Shown here in pieces: positions 36,133 through 64,000 of a stretch of 64,000 bases of DNA. The stretch's first letter is position 1. Every line of letters starts with the position of its first letter. The translations under genes and the position numbers were made by a program. This stretch comes from Eopsaltria australis (taxonomy: Eukaryota > Chordata > Aves > Passeriformes > Petroicidae). The stretch is taken from positions 620,001-684,000 of the forward strand of contig JAVTVJ010001136.1 in assembly GCA_034509425.1 (NCBI GenBank), read 5' to 3'. The notes under the pieces are model-generated. The model made no database searches. It saw only the letters and a list, made by a program, of their open reading frames with translations, and was not told the origin of the DNA.

Positions 36133-36537
36133 GCCGGGGCAGCTGAGCTCCCACGGGCTGCCCGGCACCGCTTTTGGGGACCTATGCCACGCCTCAGACA
36201 GAGGTGTGTACTGCAGTGGTGGGGCTGTGCTGGCAGCCTAGGAAGGGCTTCAGCCTGGGCAGGGCTTGCTGTCCGTCCTGTCGGGGTTTGGGGTGCAGGA
36301 GCGGGGGATGAGAATGCTCGTCCTGCCCATCTGCCCTGCTGGCTACTCAGAAACCTGGTCTGAGTAGCCATCACAGACGTTTCCAGGTCCCTGAGCACGG
36401 GCTGGCTCATGCTCCATTCCCGCGTGCATGTGGCTCTGCAGCAAGGACAGTGGCACCGAGCATCCCCCAGGCAGGGGACAGGGGCCTGGCCCAGAGGTGT
36501 CATGGGGAGTGTCCAGCACCCTGAGAGCTCCACGTCT

Positions 36538-36543
36538 ATTAAA
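36538..36543 (+). terminator. RNF224: candidate RNF224 poly(A) signal
   Basis: ATTAAA about 445 bases after the RNF224 stop; a common variant hexamer. Confidence 0.45.
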
Positions 36544-39048
36544 GACACTCCTGGCCCCCCTGGGCTGCACATCCTGGTCATGTTTGTTGGCAAGCCCTGC
36601 CTGTGGCAGGTGAGGGGAGAAGTGACCTGCCCTGCCAGATTGCTGTGCTGGGAGTGTTTGCTCTGCTGGCCTTTTGCACGGGAAATTTTGGCATTGGGAT
36701 AGCAAGATGGTTGAAATTGAGGATGACACAGTTGTTAGGAAACCTCCAGTGCTGCTCCAGCTACATTGCTCCGGTGTGGGAGGAGAGCTGAGCTTAAGGA
36801 AGCTCCTGCTTGGTCTTGTGCTCTGTGGCTCATGCCAGGTTTGGCTTTTCCTGCCTGACCCTTTCCTCACCCTCAGGCACGCACAAACCCTGCTGCTGTT
36901 TTTCCAGCCGTGCCTGCATGGTTTTCCCTGCTTTCCCTGCCTGACACCACACTAGGGTGCAAGGACAAGAGACCAGGCAGATGGTCTGGGTTAAAAGGGG
37001 CCAAACTGGGAGCACTGGGGTGCACAGGGTGATACTGAAACAGCTCTTGGGCAGGGTTTGGTGTTGCCTGGGCAGCTCCTGGTTCTTCCTCAGGGCCCAT
37101 TTTCTGCATCTGTTTTCCATGTGGTTTATGAGCTGTTGCAGTACCCAACACCAGGAACCCCCTCAGGGCCCAGCAGGGGACCCCAGCCTGTGTCTCCCTG
37201 AGGCTGGCAGGGACCTGGTGGCTCCTGGGCAGTCCTGGTGCTTGGATGGTCCCTGTGCTGGGGGCCAGGGCTGGACAGCATCCACCCCTGCACAGCGCTC
37301 ATGCACAATTCTGCCACTTGGTGTCACCTGCCATAAAGAAGTCCCAACTGAGATGTTCCCAGAAGAAGAAACCTGGGGTGCCCCAGGGCAGACAGAAGTA
37401 TGGTGTGGTTCAGAAATTCGATGTGAGTCCTGCCTTGGACCTTTAATTACTTGGGAGCATGCAAGAAATTAAAGCCTTCAAGGAATGGATGAGAGCTCTC
37501 ACTGAGTCCTAATGCACTTCTCACCTGATCCCAGATGGATGCAGGCAGTGGGCAATGCAGGTCCTGGAGAGGAAGAGGAATTTGGGACAGGACTCCCTAA
37601 AAATCCAGGTCTCCATATAATCCGTGGTGTAGATGGGATGAGCTGGGGCTGCAGCTCCACATGGCAGCGGTTTTGTGTCCTTGCCCTGGGGCTGGGCTGG
37701 GCTGGAGGATTCCTCTGAATTATTTCCAGATGGGGATTAATGCAGCAAAGCGAGTTTGCTGCAGGATAGATAAACAAACCAAAGCTCCTCGGGATGCTAT
37801 TAATAAACCCTCTGCCTGCTGCTTCTGTCCCAGATTTGGGAACATCCTGGCCTTGGCCTGGGGTGCAACTGTACCCTGCCTTGCTGCCCATCCAGCCCCC
37901 TGGCCACTGGGGTTCCAACGGGACAGGGACTGTGAGTGGGGACAGTGTCCCTGCTCTGGGCCCCCACTCTGGCTGTAAGTGGGATGAGGTGCTGCCAGCC
38001 GTGTCCCCTGGTCCCGCAGTCCCCACTGAGTTCTGCCAGGGACAGTGGCACTGGGAGGTGACATCTCTCCTTCCCAACCACCCTAGCCGGGCTTTGGGTG
38101 GCTTTGAAGCGGAGCGGGTGTGAACAGGGTGGAGGCAGACTTTGAGCCCTATGGAACTGCCACTGCCGTGCCGGGGTGAGAGCGAACCAGTTTTGGGTGG
38201 CTGCAGCCCAGCAAGCTCACCTTTGCCATGCTTCTCCTCGAGGGGCTCCTGTGTCACCCTGTCCACACAGAGGTGTCCCCCTTCTGGGGAGGAGGAGAGT
38301 GGCTGGGATCTAATGCCAGCCCTCCTCATTTTGGCATGACTGGTGGTCTCCTGCCAGGGGTAGACAGGGCTCAGGCAAGGGCTGGGCTCAGCAGAGTGGG
38401 CCATGGTTCCCAGCACAGCTGCCCCTGGGCGTGATGGGATAGCACATAAGATGGGGTAAGACCTGAAAATGATATGATTTTGTCCCAGTTATGTTTTTTC
38501 CAAATAACCCAGCCACTTATGGGGGTCCTGGACCCATTCACCCAGCTGTACCCAGCTGTTGAGACAGCATGCCCATGAGGGATGCCCCTGGGGAGGATGA
38601 AGGCTTAGAGATGGATCTGGATTTGCTGATTTCCAGCTCTCCAGCCAGCAGCACACACAAGCAGTTAATCCCAGGCCACGCAGAGCTGGCTGCTTACCTG
38701 GCTGGAGCGGTGCCTGGTGGAGGGAGGGACATGGGCACGGTTCCACACCTAGCAGGGCAAGCATAATTGCAAAAATATTTGCTGAAAAAAGTGCAGCTCC
38801 ACCCCGAGGAAAACTGGGTCCGGGAGCAGAGCCCTGTCCAGGTTTGCAGCCGGGTGAGCAGGGGAATGAATGCGAGTGGCTGCAGGGAGCCCAGCACTGC
38901 CCAGCACCTCCAGCCAGCACTGCCGGGCTCGGCCAAAGGCACCGGGCAGGGCCGGGGGCTGGGCAAGGCGTCGGGCTCCAGGGAGCACGTCCGTAGGGGA
39001 ATCCCAGCAGAGCAGCTCGGGGAGCCCTCTGTGCCTCAGGGGGCAGCC
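36544..39048. other. intergenic DNA, RNF224 to LRRC26-like gene
   Basis: No gene recognised. The sequence from 38767 is open in the LRRC26 frame, but it lacks a signal peptide and is better read as 5' UTR. Confidence 0.5.
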
Positions 39049-39592
39049 ATGGGCTGCTGGAGGGTCCCCGGCCCTGTGCTGGCCTTGCTGCTGCTCCTGT
39101 GCCCACCGCCCTCGCCAGCCTGCCCGGCTGCCTGCCGCTGCTCCCCGGGAGAGGTGGACTGCAGCGAGCGGGGCCTCCGCGAGGTGCCCTGGAGCCTCCC
39201 GACCAACACCAGCACCCTGTGGCTCGGCTACAACTTCATCATCGTGCTGGGACCACGCTCCTTCCCTCCGCTGCCGCGGCTGCTGCTGCTCAGCCTGGTC
39301 CACAACCGCCTGGAGCTGATCCACAGCCAGGCGCTGCTGGGGCTCGGGGCGCTGCAGGAGCTGGACCTCAGCCACAACCACCTCACGCTGCTGACCCCCG
39401 AGACCTTCCTGCCCCTCACCAGCCTGGCCACGCTCAACCTGGGCAGCAACAGACTGGGGGAGCTGGAACCTGGAGTGCTGGGTGCCTTGCCCCAGCTCCA
39501 AGCACTTCTCCTGCAGGACAACCCCTGGGTGTGCAGCTGCGGCATCCTGCCCTTCTGGCGCTGGCTCAGCCACAACAGGGAAAAAGTGCGAG
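39049..39592 (+). CDS. LRRC26: LRRC26-like exon 1: signal peptide, LRR domain
   Basis: Encodes residues 1-181 plus one base of codon 182. The donor is gtgagt at 39593. It covers the signal peptide, LRR N-cap, four LRRs and the first two cysteines of the C-cap. Confidence 0.85.
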
Positions 39593-41433
39593 GTGAGTGC
39601 CCAGAGGGCCCTGTCCCTGAGCCCCCCACCCGCTCCACACTGGCTGGTCACCCTGCCAGAGTTGAGGCAGGACCCAGCACCCTGGCTGCCAGCTGGCTGA
39701 GGGCGTGGGTGGTCAGCGCCCTTGGGGCGAGGCTCCCCAGAACCTGCCCTTAGGTCATGCCAGCTCCGGTGGCTGCTTGGGTGGTGATGCCTGAAGGATT
39801 TTTCTGCTTTTCTCCTGAATATTTCTTACACTGTTCCCTATATTCACAAGTATCAGCATGCACACTCGTGATGCTTTAGGTGATAGTTTAGCCTGGTTTC
39901 ATGGTGTTTAGGAGGCTCGTAGACTAAACACCCCTGAAACCACGGAGAGTTAGAGACCAAACACCCTGTTTTCGTGAGCCCTCAAGGTCTCCTAGTAGGA
40001 CAGATTTTGTAAACTAGAAGTGAGCCCACCCAGGCCCCTTCTTGGGCCCTCCTGGTAGATCTGCTAATGTGTAGAGTCTTTAATTGTACACTCGACTGGG
40101 GGGACGGGGCTTTGGCACCGCGTTCTACCTGGGCGGCAGAAGCCATGGAATGGGATCCTATTAAAATACCGAGGGAAACAACCCCCAACCCTCTAACCCT
40201 GTCTGAGCCTTTATTTCCTAAGACCAGAAAAAGGCATCAGTGGATACACCCAAGCTGTGAGAAACGTGTGGCTGATGCCCACATTTTGATTCTGGTCACC
40301 CGCAGGGATTGCCTGGAAAGGAGGGCTGGGCAATGTCACAGTGACAGGCACCCAGCGCTGTCCCCTGCAGTGGCACCAGTCCTGCCACATGGCATCTGAG
40401 GGGGTGGGTGGAGCCTGTGTGTCAGGGTGCACATCACCACTGGCCCACCCAGGACACAGTGCTTTCAGCCTCTTCCCCAAAGCCTTCATGAACCTGGTTC
40501 TGACCCTGTATTTCTTCCCCCATGAGCCCCAGTGAGAGACAGCTGTGCCAACAAGGTCTCTCCCACCACTGCTACCCTGTCCTGCTTGCTTCCATCCTGG
40601 ATGTGTGACTGCACTTGTGCTGGCTGGGATCTTCTGTGGCATCTCCAGGCTGGCTGCTCACTGCTCCCCACATCTGTCTTCTGGGAGTCAGTCCCTCCCC
40701 CTTGCCTGCCCCACCTGCTATCCTGCCTGAAACCCATCTTCCTGTGCCCCCTCCAGTACTTCCTGTTCCCACCTCCCATACCATCCATCTCATGCCATGC
40801 CATGCCATGCCATGCCATGCCATGCCATCCTATCCCGTCCCATCCCATTCCGTCCCGTTCCGTCCCGTCCCACCCCATCCCACCCCATCCCATCCCATCC
40901 CACCCCATCCATCCCATCCCATCCCATCCCATCCCATCCCATCCCATCCCATCCCATCCCATCCCATCCATCTCATGCTATCCCATGCAGGTGAGTCCTG
41001 AACCTCACCATTCCCCTTCTTTGTAGCCTGACACGGGTGATGTTGGTGACTCTGGGCCCTGTCCTCCTGCTCTGGTACCATCTGTCCCGTGCAGACCTGC
41101 CATCCCCCCTGTCCTTGGCCTCTGCCTTTCCCAGCTGCCCAGCGTGCCCTCCAGCACTTCTTTTCTCTTCCAGAGAAGAGTTTGCTCCTCTGCAGAGCTC
41201 CGGAGCAGCTGAACAAGTACCCGATCATGGCCTTTGGGGATGAGTCCTTCAGGCAATGCCAGGAGACCTCACTGTCCTCCCAGCACTACATCGCCTTCTT
41301 CATCATCGGTCCCTTCTCCTTCATCGCCAGCATCTTCTTCTGCACCTTCCTGGGCTCCCTCATGGTGCTCTACCACAGCCTGCGCCGGGACTCCCCCTGC
41401 TGCAGGAGACCCCGCATCTGCAGGATGCACTGA
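39049..41433 (+). CDS. LRRC26: LRRC26-like leucine-rich-repeat membrane protein
   Basis: Two coding exons (39049-39592 and 41174-41433) join in frame to 267 residues. The ATG has an ideal context (gcagccatgg) and opens a signal peptide (about 1-24). The LRR N-cap has C25, C29, C31 and C38. Four leucine-rich repeats are visible at about residues 50-150, including LQELDLSHNHL and LATLNLGSNRL. The LRR C-cap starts NPWVCSC, with C162, C164, C188 and C210. A single transmembrane helix (about 221-247) and a short Arg/Cys-rich cytosolic tail (RRDSPCCRRPRICRMH) follow. In mammals LRRC26 is the BK potassium channel gamma1 subunit, which shifts activation to negative voltages. The call rests on architecture plus the tail-to-tail position beside GRIN1, as in human. 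It is shorter than human LRRC26 (about 334 residues), so another member of the LRRC26/38/52/55 group is possible but less likely. Confidence 0.82.
39780..40225. mobile_element. possible solo LTR or other mobile-element remnant
   Basis: Composition shifts sharply from GC-rich to A/T-rich. The segment has an ATTAAA signal (about 40160), a T/A-rich possible promoter motif (tctttaattg, about 40076) and an inverted repeat (39895-39941). No open frame or internal viral gene is present. The boundaries and element class cannot be fixed by eye. Confidence 0.3.
39895..39941. repeat. inverted repeat, 17-18-bp arms
   Basis: The left arm 39895-39911 (ggtttcatggtgtttag) pairs with the right arm 39924-39941 (ctaaacacccctgaaacc) across a 12-base loop, with one mismatch/bulge. 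A stable hairpin is expected on either strand. Confidence 0.85.
40782..40985. repeat. compound pentanucleotide repeat (CATGC)n / (CATCC)n
   Basis: About 200 bp: six to seven CATGC units, then diverged CGTCC/CATTC units, then a long pure CATCC run. It lies in the intron of the LRRC26-like gene. Confidence 0.97.
41174..41433 (+). CDS. LRRC26: LRRC26-like exon 2: C-cap, TM helix, tail
   Basis: The acceptor is tttctcttccag. It completes codon 182 (Glu) and encodes EKSLLLCRAPEQL through the transmembrane segment (YIAFFIIGPFSFIASIFFC) to RMH and TGA at 41431-41433. Confidence 0.82.
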
Positions 41434-41689
41434 GCTCAGCCAGGCTCTGCCCTGGCTCCATCCTCGCCCCTCTCCAGCTGCCTGCACCCACCTGCTGCAA
41501 ACGCGTCCCTGTGGACCAGCCAGAGGAAATTCTGTTCCTGGAATCGCTTTGGGTTTTCTCACAGTCCTGCAGGATGGTGCCAAGCTGCCTCTGCCAGTGG
41601 GAGCAGCCTCCAGCTCAGCTCCCTGCAGGGCATGGGCTGACCACAAATGCTCTCAGTGTTTTGGGAGGCTCCCCAAGGCCACCCTCAGA

Positions 41690-42165
41690 TGTGCATATCC
41701 CCTTCCTGGGGGCATCCAGGTGGTCCTTCTCCCCTTGTCCTACCCCGTGTGCTGCCCAGGCCCCTCAGTGTGCATTTAGGATGCCCCATATGCCTCATTG
41801 TGCCTTCAGGTGCAGCCTGGGAGCCCCTGCGTGCATCCCAGGACACACCATATTCCTCTTGGTGCCTTTCAGGCCACCCCAGGAGTCGCCATTTGCCTTT
41901 TGGTGCAGCCCAGGACTCTCTGTGTGTCCTTCAGTTTGTACCTTGGGTCTTTTGGTGCCCCCAGCACCCTCTGAATGCCTTCAGTGACCTCAACAGCCTC
42001 TGGGTTTTTTTCTGTGCCCTCAGAGCTCCTTGGCTTGGCATTTCCTGTGCCCAAATGTCATGTTTGGCTTCTGTGTCCTGGCAGGCATTATTTTGCCTTT
42101 TAGTGTACCCCAGAGCTCTCCATGTGCCTTTTGGTGCACCTAAAGATCTCTGGGTAGCTTGGAGC
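41690..42165. repeat. degenerate minisatellite downstream of LRRC26-like gene
   Basis: Many imperfect units around 'ccttttggtgc' and 'ccccagagctctc(t/c)gtgtgcctt', with a rough period of 40-60 bp. The region is probably within the LRRC26 3' UTR or just beyond it. Confidence 0.6.
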
Positions 42166-42952
42166 ATTCCAAAGCCTTCATGGGGCTGTCAGAGACCTCC
42201 AGGCCTTTCAGTGTTCCGCCCAAGGACAGGCCTGGTTGCAGAAAGCTTCTTTTGATAGTTTTTTTCCCATTGGTGCTGAGAAGGCTCAGCCAACAATCAA
42301 GATCTAGGGTGAGGCTGAAGTTTAGGGTGAAGGCCAGGAAGAGCCTTGAGCTGCCACTGATGTGGTTCTGCAGAGAAGCTGCCAAAGGGTGGGTGAGGCT
42401 GCAGTGGTTTCTCCCTCAATAGCTTTTCCCTAGGCTACAGCTCATCCCAAGCCAAGGTTTATGGTTAGCTCAGTGATGGCAGTGAGGACAAACAAACCCT
42501 TTACAGAGGCCCTTTACAGCAGCCCTGGCTGCTACCTCACCTCCCATCACCCACAAAATGGGGCTGGGGCTGCCCCTGCCATGCTCCCTTCTGCTCTTTC
42601 CTGTGGAAATGCTGCTGGAAATGTTTAGTAAGAGTGCTGGGAGATGGCCTGGAAGGATTTGGAGCTGTGCTCCAGGAAAAAAGCCAGAAGATGAGGTGAC
42701 AAAAACATCTTTCAAGGAGAAACAACAGCCCTTTTTGGGCTGACCTCTTACTCACTGCAAGATGATCAGAGCCAATATGACCACCATATGTGTCCACCAG
42801 CCTTATTCACTCCATCTCCTGCCCATGGAAGAGCTGGGACCAACCAGGGATGTGGCAGGAGTCAGTGCATCCTTCGGTGGGCTCTTGGCAAGGGTTCAGT
42901 AAGTCACACATAAATCAATCAAGTGTTACCTCAGTGGTGGCTTGCTCCCATT

Positions 42953-42958
42953 TTTATT
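42953..42958 (-). terminator. GRIN1: candidate GRIN1 poly(A) signal
   Basis: TTTATT on plus is AATAAA on minus, about 2.5 kb after the GRIN1 C2' stop. A nearer variant, AGTAAA, lies at about 43903-43908 on minus. Confidence 0.35.
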
Positions 42959-43875
42959 TCAAGAGAGAAACCAATCCAGTGTGCTGCCACATGACCAGAT
43001 TCCTACTTCCTCTTCTGTTGTGTGGCAGGGGGGCTACAGGGAGCTGCTGGAAGCAGCATCTGCTGCAGTGCTGCCAGCCCTGCACCTGGGAGGGCTGCAG
43101 GACCTCTGCCAGCATTATCGTCTTGCCTTTCCCAGGAGCAATCCCAGTTCTTCCAGACCCTCTCTAGAGACCATTCAGTTATTCCCAAGGAGGTCTGAGC
43201 TTCCCATTTGGAAATGGGAGCTGGTTTGTCACCCTGCACAGCCACCTGAACCCTGCCTCTTCCCTCAGACCATCCCGAGGCTGAGCCCCCCATGGCAGCT
43301 GGGCTGGAGGTCTCAGCACATGGGGAAGATGCTGTGGATGGCTGATGTTCCTTCAGTTCAGCCTTGGGGCACCTTCCTGTTTTCGAGATCACTTGATGGA
43401 CCTTCCTATGGATGGGCTGATGTGTGGGGACTTCCCCAATGCCTTCATCCCTCAGTCCATCCTCTGTTCCCAAAGGCTGGCTCCATTGGCCAGGCCCCAC
43501 GCTGGCTCCCAGGAGACGGGGAGCTCAGCAATGGCAGGGGACTCTTTTCCCCATGACAGAGGTGGGACAGGGCCAGCTGCCACGGTGCTGGTGTTTGGAC
43601 AGCTCCAGATTGTGCCCATCCCCTCCCAGCAAGGCCAGTGCCCCACCCTGGCTGTCCCAGCTGGCTGTCACCTGAGTATCCCAGAACGGGGATGTCCTTT
43701 CCCTCCCAGTCTCCTCTACAGCCCCTGGCCTTTCTCCCTGCTGGTTTCTCCACCCCTTCCTGTCCCTCCACTGTTTGCAGACCCTGCCGCAGGGTTGGGT
43801 GAGGCTCTGATTCACCATAGGGTTCCCTGCCAGCTTTGCCAGAAGTCAGAGGCAGAAAGAGGCACACAGCTCTGG

Positions 43876-43881
43876 AATAAA
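43876..43881 (+). terminator. candidate plus-strand poly(A) signal
   Basis: AATAAA about 2.4 kb after the LRRC26-like stop, the only canonical plus-strand signal seen in the interval. Confidence 0.3.
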
Positions 43882-44039
43882 CCACTTCATGATCCAGTCT
43901 AGACTTTACTGAGCTCTTGCAAAAACTTGGTATTAATGTAACATTGACGTATAAAGTAGAATGGGTCCGATTTCTCAGCTGGAGCTAGGTGAACTTGATG
44001 GAGCCACAGCAGTCAGTGGGACGATGCTCACAGACCTCA

Positions 44040-44436
44040 GCTGCCATGTGAAAATCCTGCCTGTGGGGCTGCTGCCCGCGGGGGCAGCCCGGGGCAGGGG
44101 GAAGGCGGTTCGTGCCGCCGGGGCTGGGTACCACGGTGCGGGTGGGTGTTCCGTGTCGGCAGAAGGGATGTGGTGCCTCCGCGCTGCTCATCCCCAGCCG
44201 GGCTGTGCCAGACCCTGCCCGGGACCCCCGCCCCCGCTGCCGGCGCCCACGGGGAGGGGGCTCAGGGTGGGCGTGCGGGCTCCAGGGGAGGAAGGTGCGG
44301 GGGGGGACGGCGTCAGCCTGGCTCGTTCGGTTCCCTTCTCCCGAGCTGGGATCTGCTTTCCACGTCTCCGGGTTCAGGCAGATGGAGCTGCGGCTTCAGG
44401 GCTGCCGCGGGAGCTGCTGGCAAGCTTGAACTGCAG
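44040..44436 (+). promoter_or_regulatory. CpG island with plus-strand donor, antisense to GRIN1 3' end
   Basis: CpG-dense block about 1-1.4 kb beyond the GRIN1 stop. On plus it ends in a consensus donor (gaactgcag followed by gtgagg at 44437). It could be the promoter and first exon of a transcript running into GRIN1 in antisense. No downstream exon was identified. Confidence 0.35.
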
Positions 44437-45435
44437 GTGAGGGTGGCAGGGAAGCCGCCAGTGCCGGCCGTGGTGCCCCGACAGTGCAGACAGGCTGGGT
44501 GACCAGCCAGCGGCATCTCTCCTTGCATTGCTGGTGCTGAGGCAGTGTGGAGCTGGGGTAGAGGTCAGTGCAACCATCCAGAGCCATTTCCCGTGGAGAA
44601 TTCCTGGCCAGGAGAGCTGCTGTGTGAGTGCTACATGCTGGCCGCGGCCAGGTCCTGGGGATGTCTTCTGTGCAGGAGAGGTGGGAGCCGGGATCTTGGC
44701 TGCCGGCACTCCAGGGGCCCTGGAGTACCGCGGTTAGCACAGGGGCATGGGCTGCGGGGCGGGAGCTCTCCTGCTGCGGCCGGACCACGGACAGGAGCTG
44801 AGTCACAGCCACGGGCCGATGGGAGGGAAGGGAAGAGGGTCCATCCCCTGCAAGGAGCAGAGCACACATCTTCCAGCCCCTGCGGCAGACGCGAGGGTCA
44901 CTCGGCACAGCAGGGACACGCACCCGACCTGCCGCACCAGGAGCTGGCTACTCCAGCTGCTCAGGACCGTGGGCATGTCGCTGGAGCCCTGCAGGTGGTG
45001 GGAGACGTGAAGCACACGTCCGAGGGGCTGTGTGTGCTCAGAAGGCTGCAGCCTGTAAGGTTAAGCACGTGTTTGTGGTCTGGCACCAGCTCTTCCCTGC
45101 TACCATGGGAGAGCAGGCACCGTGTGCCATCTGCAGTCCTTTCCCCTTGCACGGAGCCAGTCAGTGGCAATTCTGATTATTGTGGCACTGTTTGGAAGCA
45201 ATTATCTCTGTACAGTGAAGTCCAAACCTTGTCCTGGTCCTGCCGTGCTTCCTGGGGCACAGCATGGCAGCAGGCCTAGGAAGGGAGGGAGATATACAAT
45301 GGAGTCACTGTGTATGGATGAAGGATGCTTTCCTCCCATCTCACCCGGAAGAACCCATCAGTGTCCCTTGAAAGGCAGTCCTGGCTGTGCCTTCCTACTA
45401 TGTTGGGCAAGGACTGATGGCCCTCGGGGAGAAGG

Positions 45436-63101
<17,666 letters not shown>

Positions 63102-64000
63102 CTACGGAGAGAAACGCAGTGAGGACAACCTAGAAAACCTGCTGTGGCCATTGAGACATCTCACAAGGCATCAGAAAGGCAAATGCTTCCTCTCAGTTGC
63201 CTGCCATAAGCTCACTACCCTGCAGAAGTCCAGCCAAGGCTACAAGTCTGTTCATAGACCTGTGGTCACCCCCTCCTGGTGGATGGAATCAGTTTCCCAA
63301 ATGTTCACTACCATATCTGCTATCACTGCCCCTTGTTCTCCACCAGATCAGTCCCATTCCCTCCTGGAATGATTTGTCCCACAGCACCCAAGGACACTTT
63401 CCTCTGGGGTTCCTTGGGAGGTGTGTCCATGTTACAGCTTTGGTGCTGTGCCTGGCACCTGCCCATTCCAGCCAGACCAGAGGCCCAGGCACACACAAAC
63501 ACCACTAAGGGAAGAACCAGCCCCCAAACCCTGGAAAGATGATAGTGGAGACACACAAGGATTGCCTGAGCCACCTGTGAAGAACAGCTTTGACTCACTC
63601 ATGACAAAGACTGTCACTGCAGGGGATGCCAGAAATGACTCTAAAACAATCTCCAGGCTTTGCAGGTCTCATGCTCAACAGAACCCAGGTCTGCAGAGAG
63701 TGGCTACTGCACCAAGGCCCAGCCCCTGTGGCTCCAGCACCTGCAGTGATGCAGGGATTGGGGTCTGGAAGCACATGCAGGACCTGCCCTGCCCTGGCAG
63801 CAGGACCCCAGGGGTACATGCTCCCATCTGTGACACCCCAGCCTCCCAGTCCACAGCTCCAGGGTATGCTACAGCCAAGGGCAACCTGTCCCATGCATGG
63901 ACATCTCTTGCCACCAAGCCCTGCTTGCAGCTGGACCCATGCCACAGCCCTTGTAATGTTCAGCAGGAAACATGTCCACAGCATCAAGATAAAACGGGAC
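63102..64000 (-). other. GRIN1: GRIN1 intron (to window edge)
   Basis: No sequence matching the preceding GRIN1 exon (ending in LFKR in mammals) appears, so the next exon lies beyond the window. Confidence 0.75.

Larger units (their letters stand above)
39593..41173 (+). other. LRRC26-like intron
   Basis: GT-AG intron containing an LTR-like A/T-rich segment and a large pentanucleotide repeat, listed separately. Confidence 0.8.
41434..43875 (+). other. convergent 3' region, LRRC26-like and GRIN1
   Basis: No coding sequence recognised. The first plus-strand AATAAA is at 43876 and the first minus-strand AATAAA is at 42958-42953. If both are used, the 3' UTRs of the two genes overlap by about 0.9 kb. 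Confidence 0.4.

Noticed and set aside
38767..39048. N-terminal extension of the LRRC26 frame
   Set aside because: The extension would bury the clear signal peptide at 39049 behind 94 residues. The ATG at 39049 has ideal context.
36544..39048. Remnant of SLC34A3, expected after RNF224
   Set aside because: No sodium-phosphate cotransporter motifs or exon-like frames were seen; absence noted only.
39780..40225. Intact endogenous retrovirus
   Set aside because: No internal gag, pol or env-like frames; at most a solitary terminal repeat or other remnant.
40782..40985. CRISPR-like regular repeat
   Set aside because: It is a contiguous pentanucleotide microsatellite without spacers, in a vertebrate intron.

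Overview
The window looks like vertebrate nuclear DNA, most probably from a bird. Genes are split by GT-AG introns, three CR1-type LINE fragments are present (about 10.15, 33.56 and 61.7 kb), and the sequence is GC-rich with CpG-dense gene starts, as on an avian microchromosome. The gene content matches the human 9q34.3 neighbourhood. There are no prokaryotic features, CRISPR arrays or recognisable tRNA/rRNA genes.

Layout, left to right: the last three coding exons of NDOR1 (+, 175-4137); an intronless, unnamed RING-finger gene with a hydrophobic C-terminal anchor (+, 6207-7187); RNF208 (-, 13669-14466), with a long 3' UTR to about 12.2 kb and a CpG island at 16.5-17.7 kb; about 12 kb without a recognisable gene; CYSRT1 (+, 30361-30783); RNF224 (+, 35588-36094); a two-exon LRRC26-like gene (+, 39049-41433); and, converging on it, the 3' part of GRIN1 (-, 45436-63101). 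The GRIN1 part is 14 coding exons running from the end of the amino-terminal domain to the C2' tail. Its 5' half lies beyond 64 kb.

The exon joins were checked by hand. The GRIN1 exons give one continuous frame of 597 residues plus stop, the LRRC26-like exons give 267 residues, and the NDOR1 exons give 118 residues. Each gene-sized claim rests on recognised protein sequence and consistent splice phase. UTRs, promoters and poly(A) sites are motif-based inferences.

The genes are not one pathway. Three are RING E3-like proteins, so the segment is a small RING cluster. RNF208 and CYSRT1 both end in CaaX-like tetrapeptides. LRRC26 (a BK-channel gamma subunit in mammals) and GRIN1 (the obligatory NMDA-receptor subunit) are both membrane channel components in a tail-to-tail arrangement also known in mammals. 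The most interesting signals are the unnamed RING gene, the splicing context of the GRIN1 C1 cassette, the apparent lack of a C2 cassette, the CaaX tails, and a CpG island antisense to the GRIN1 3' end.
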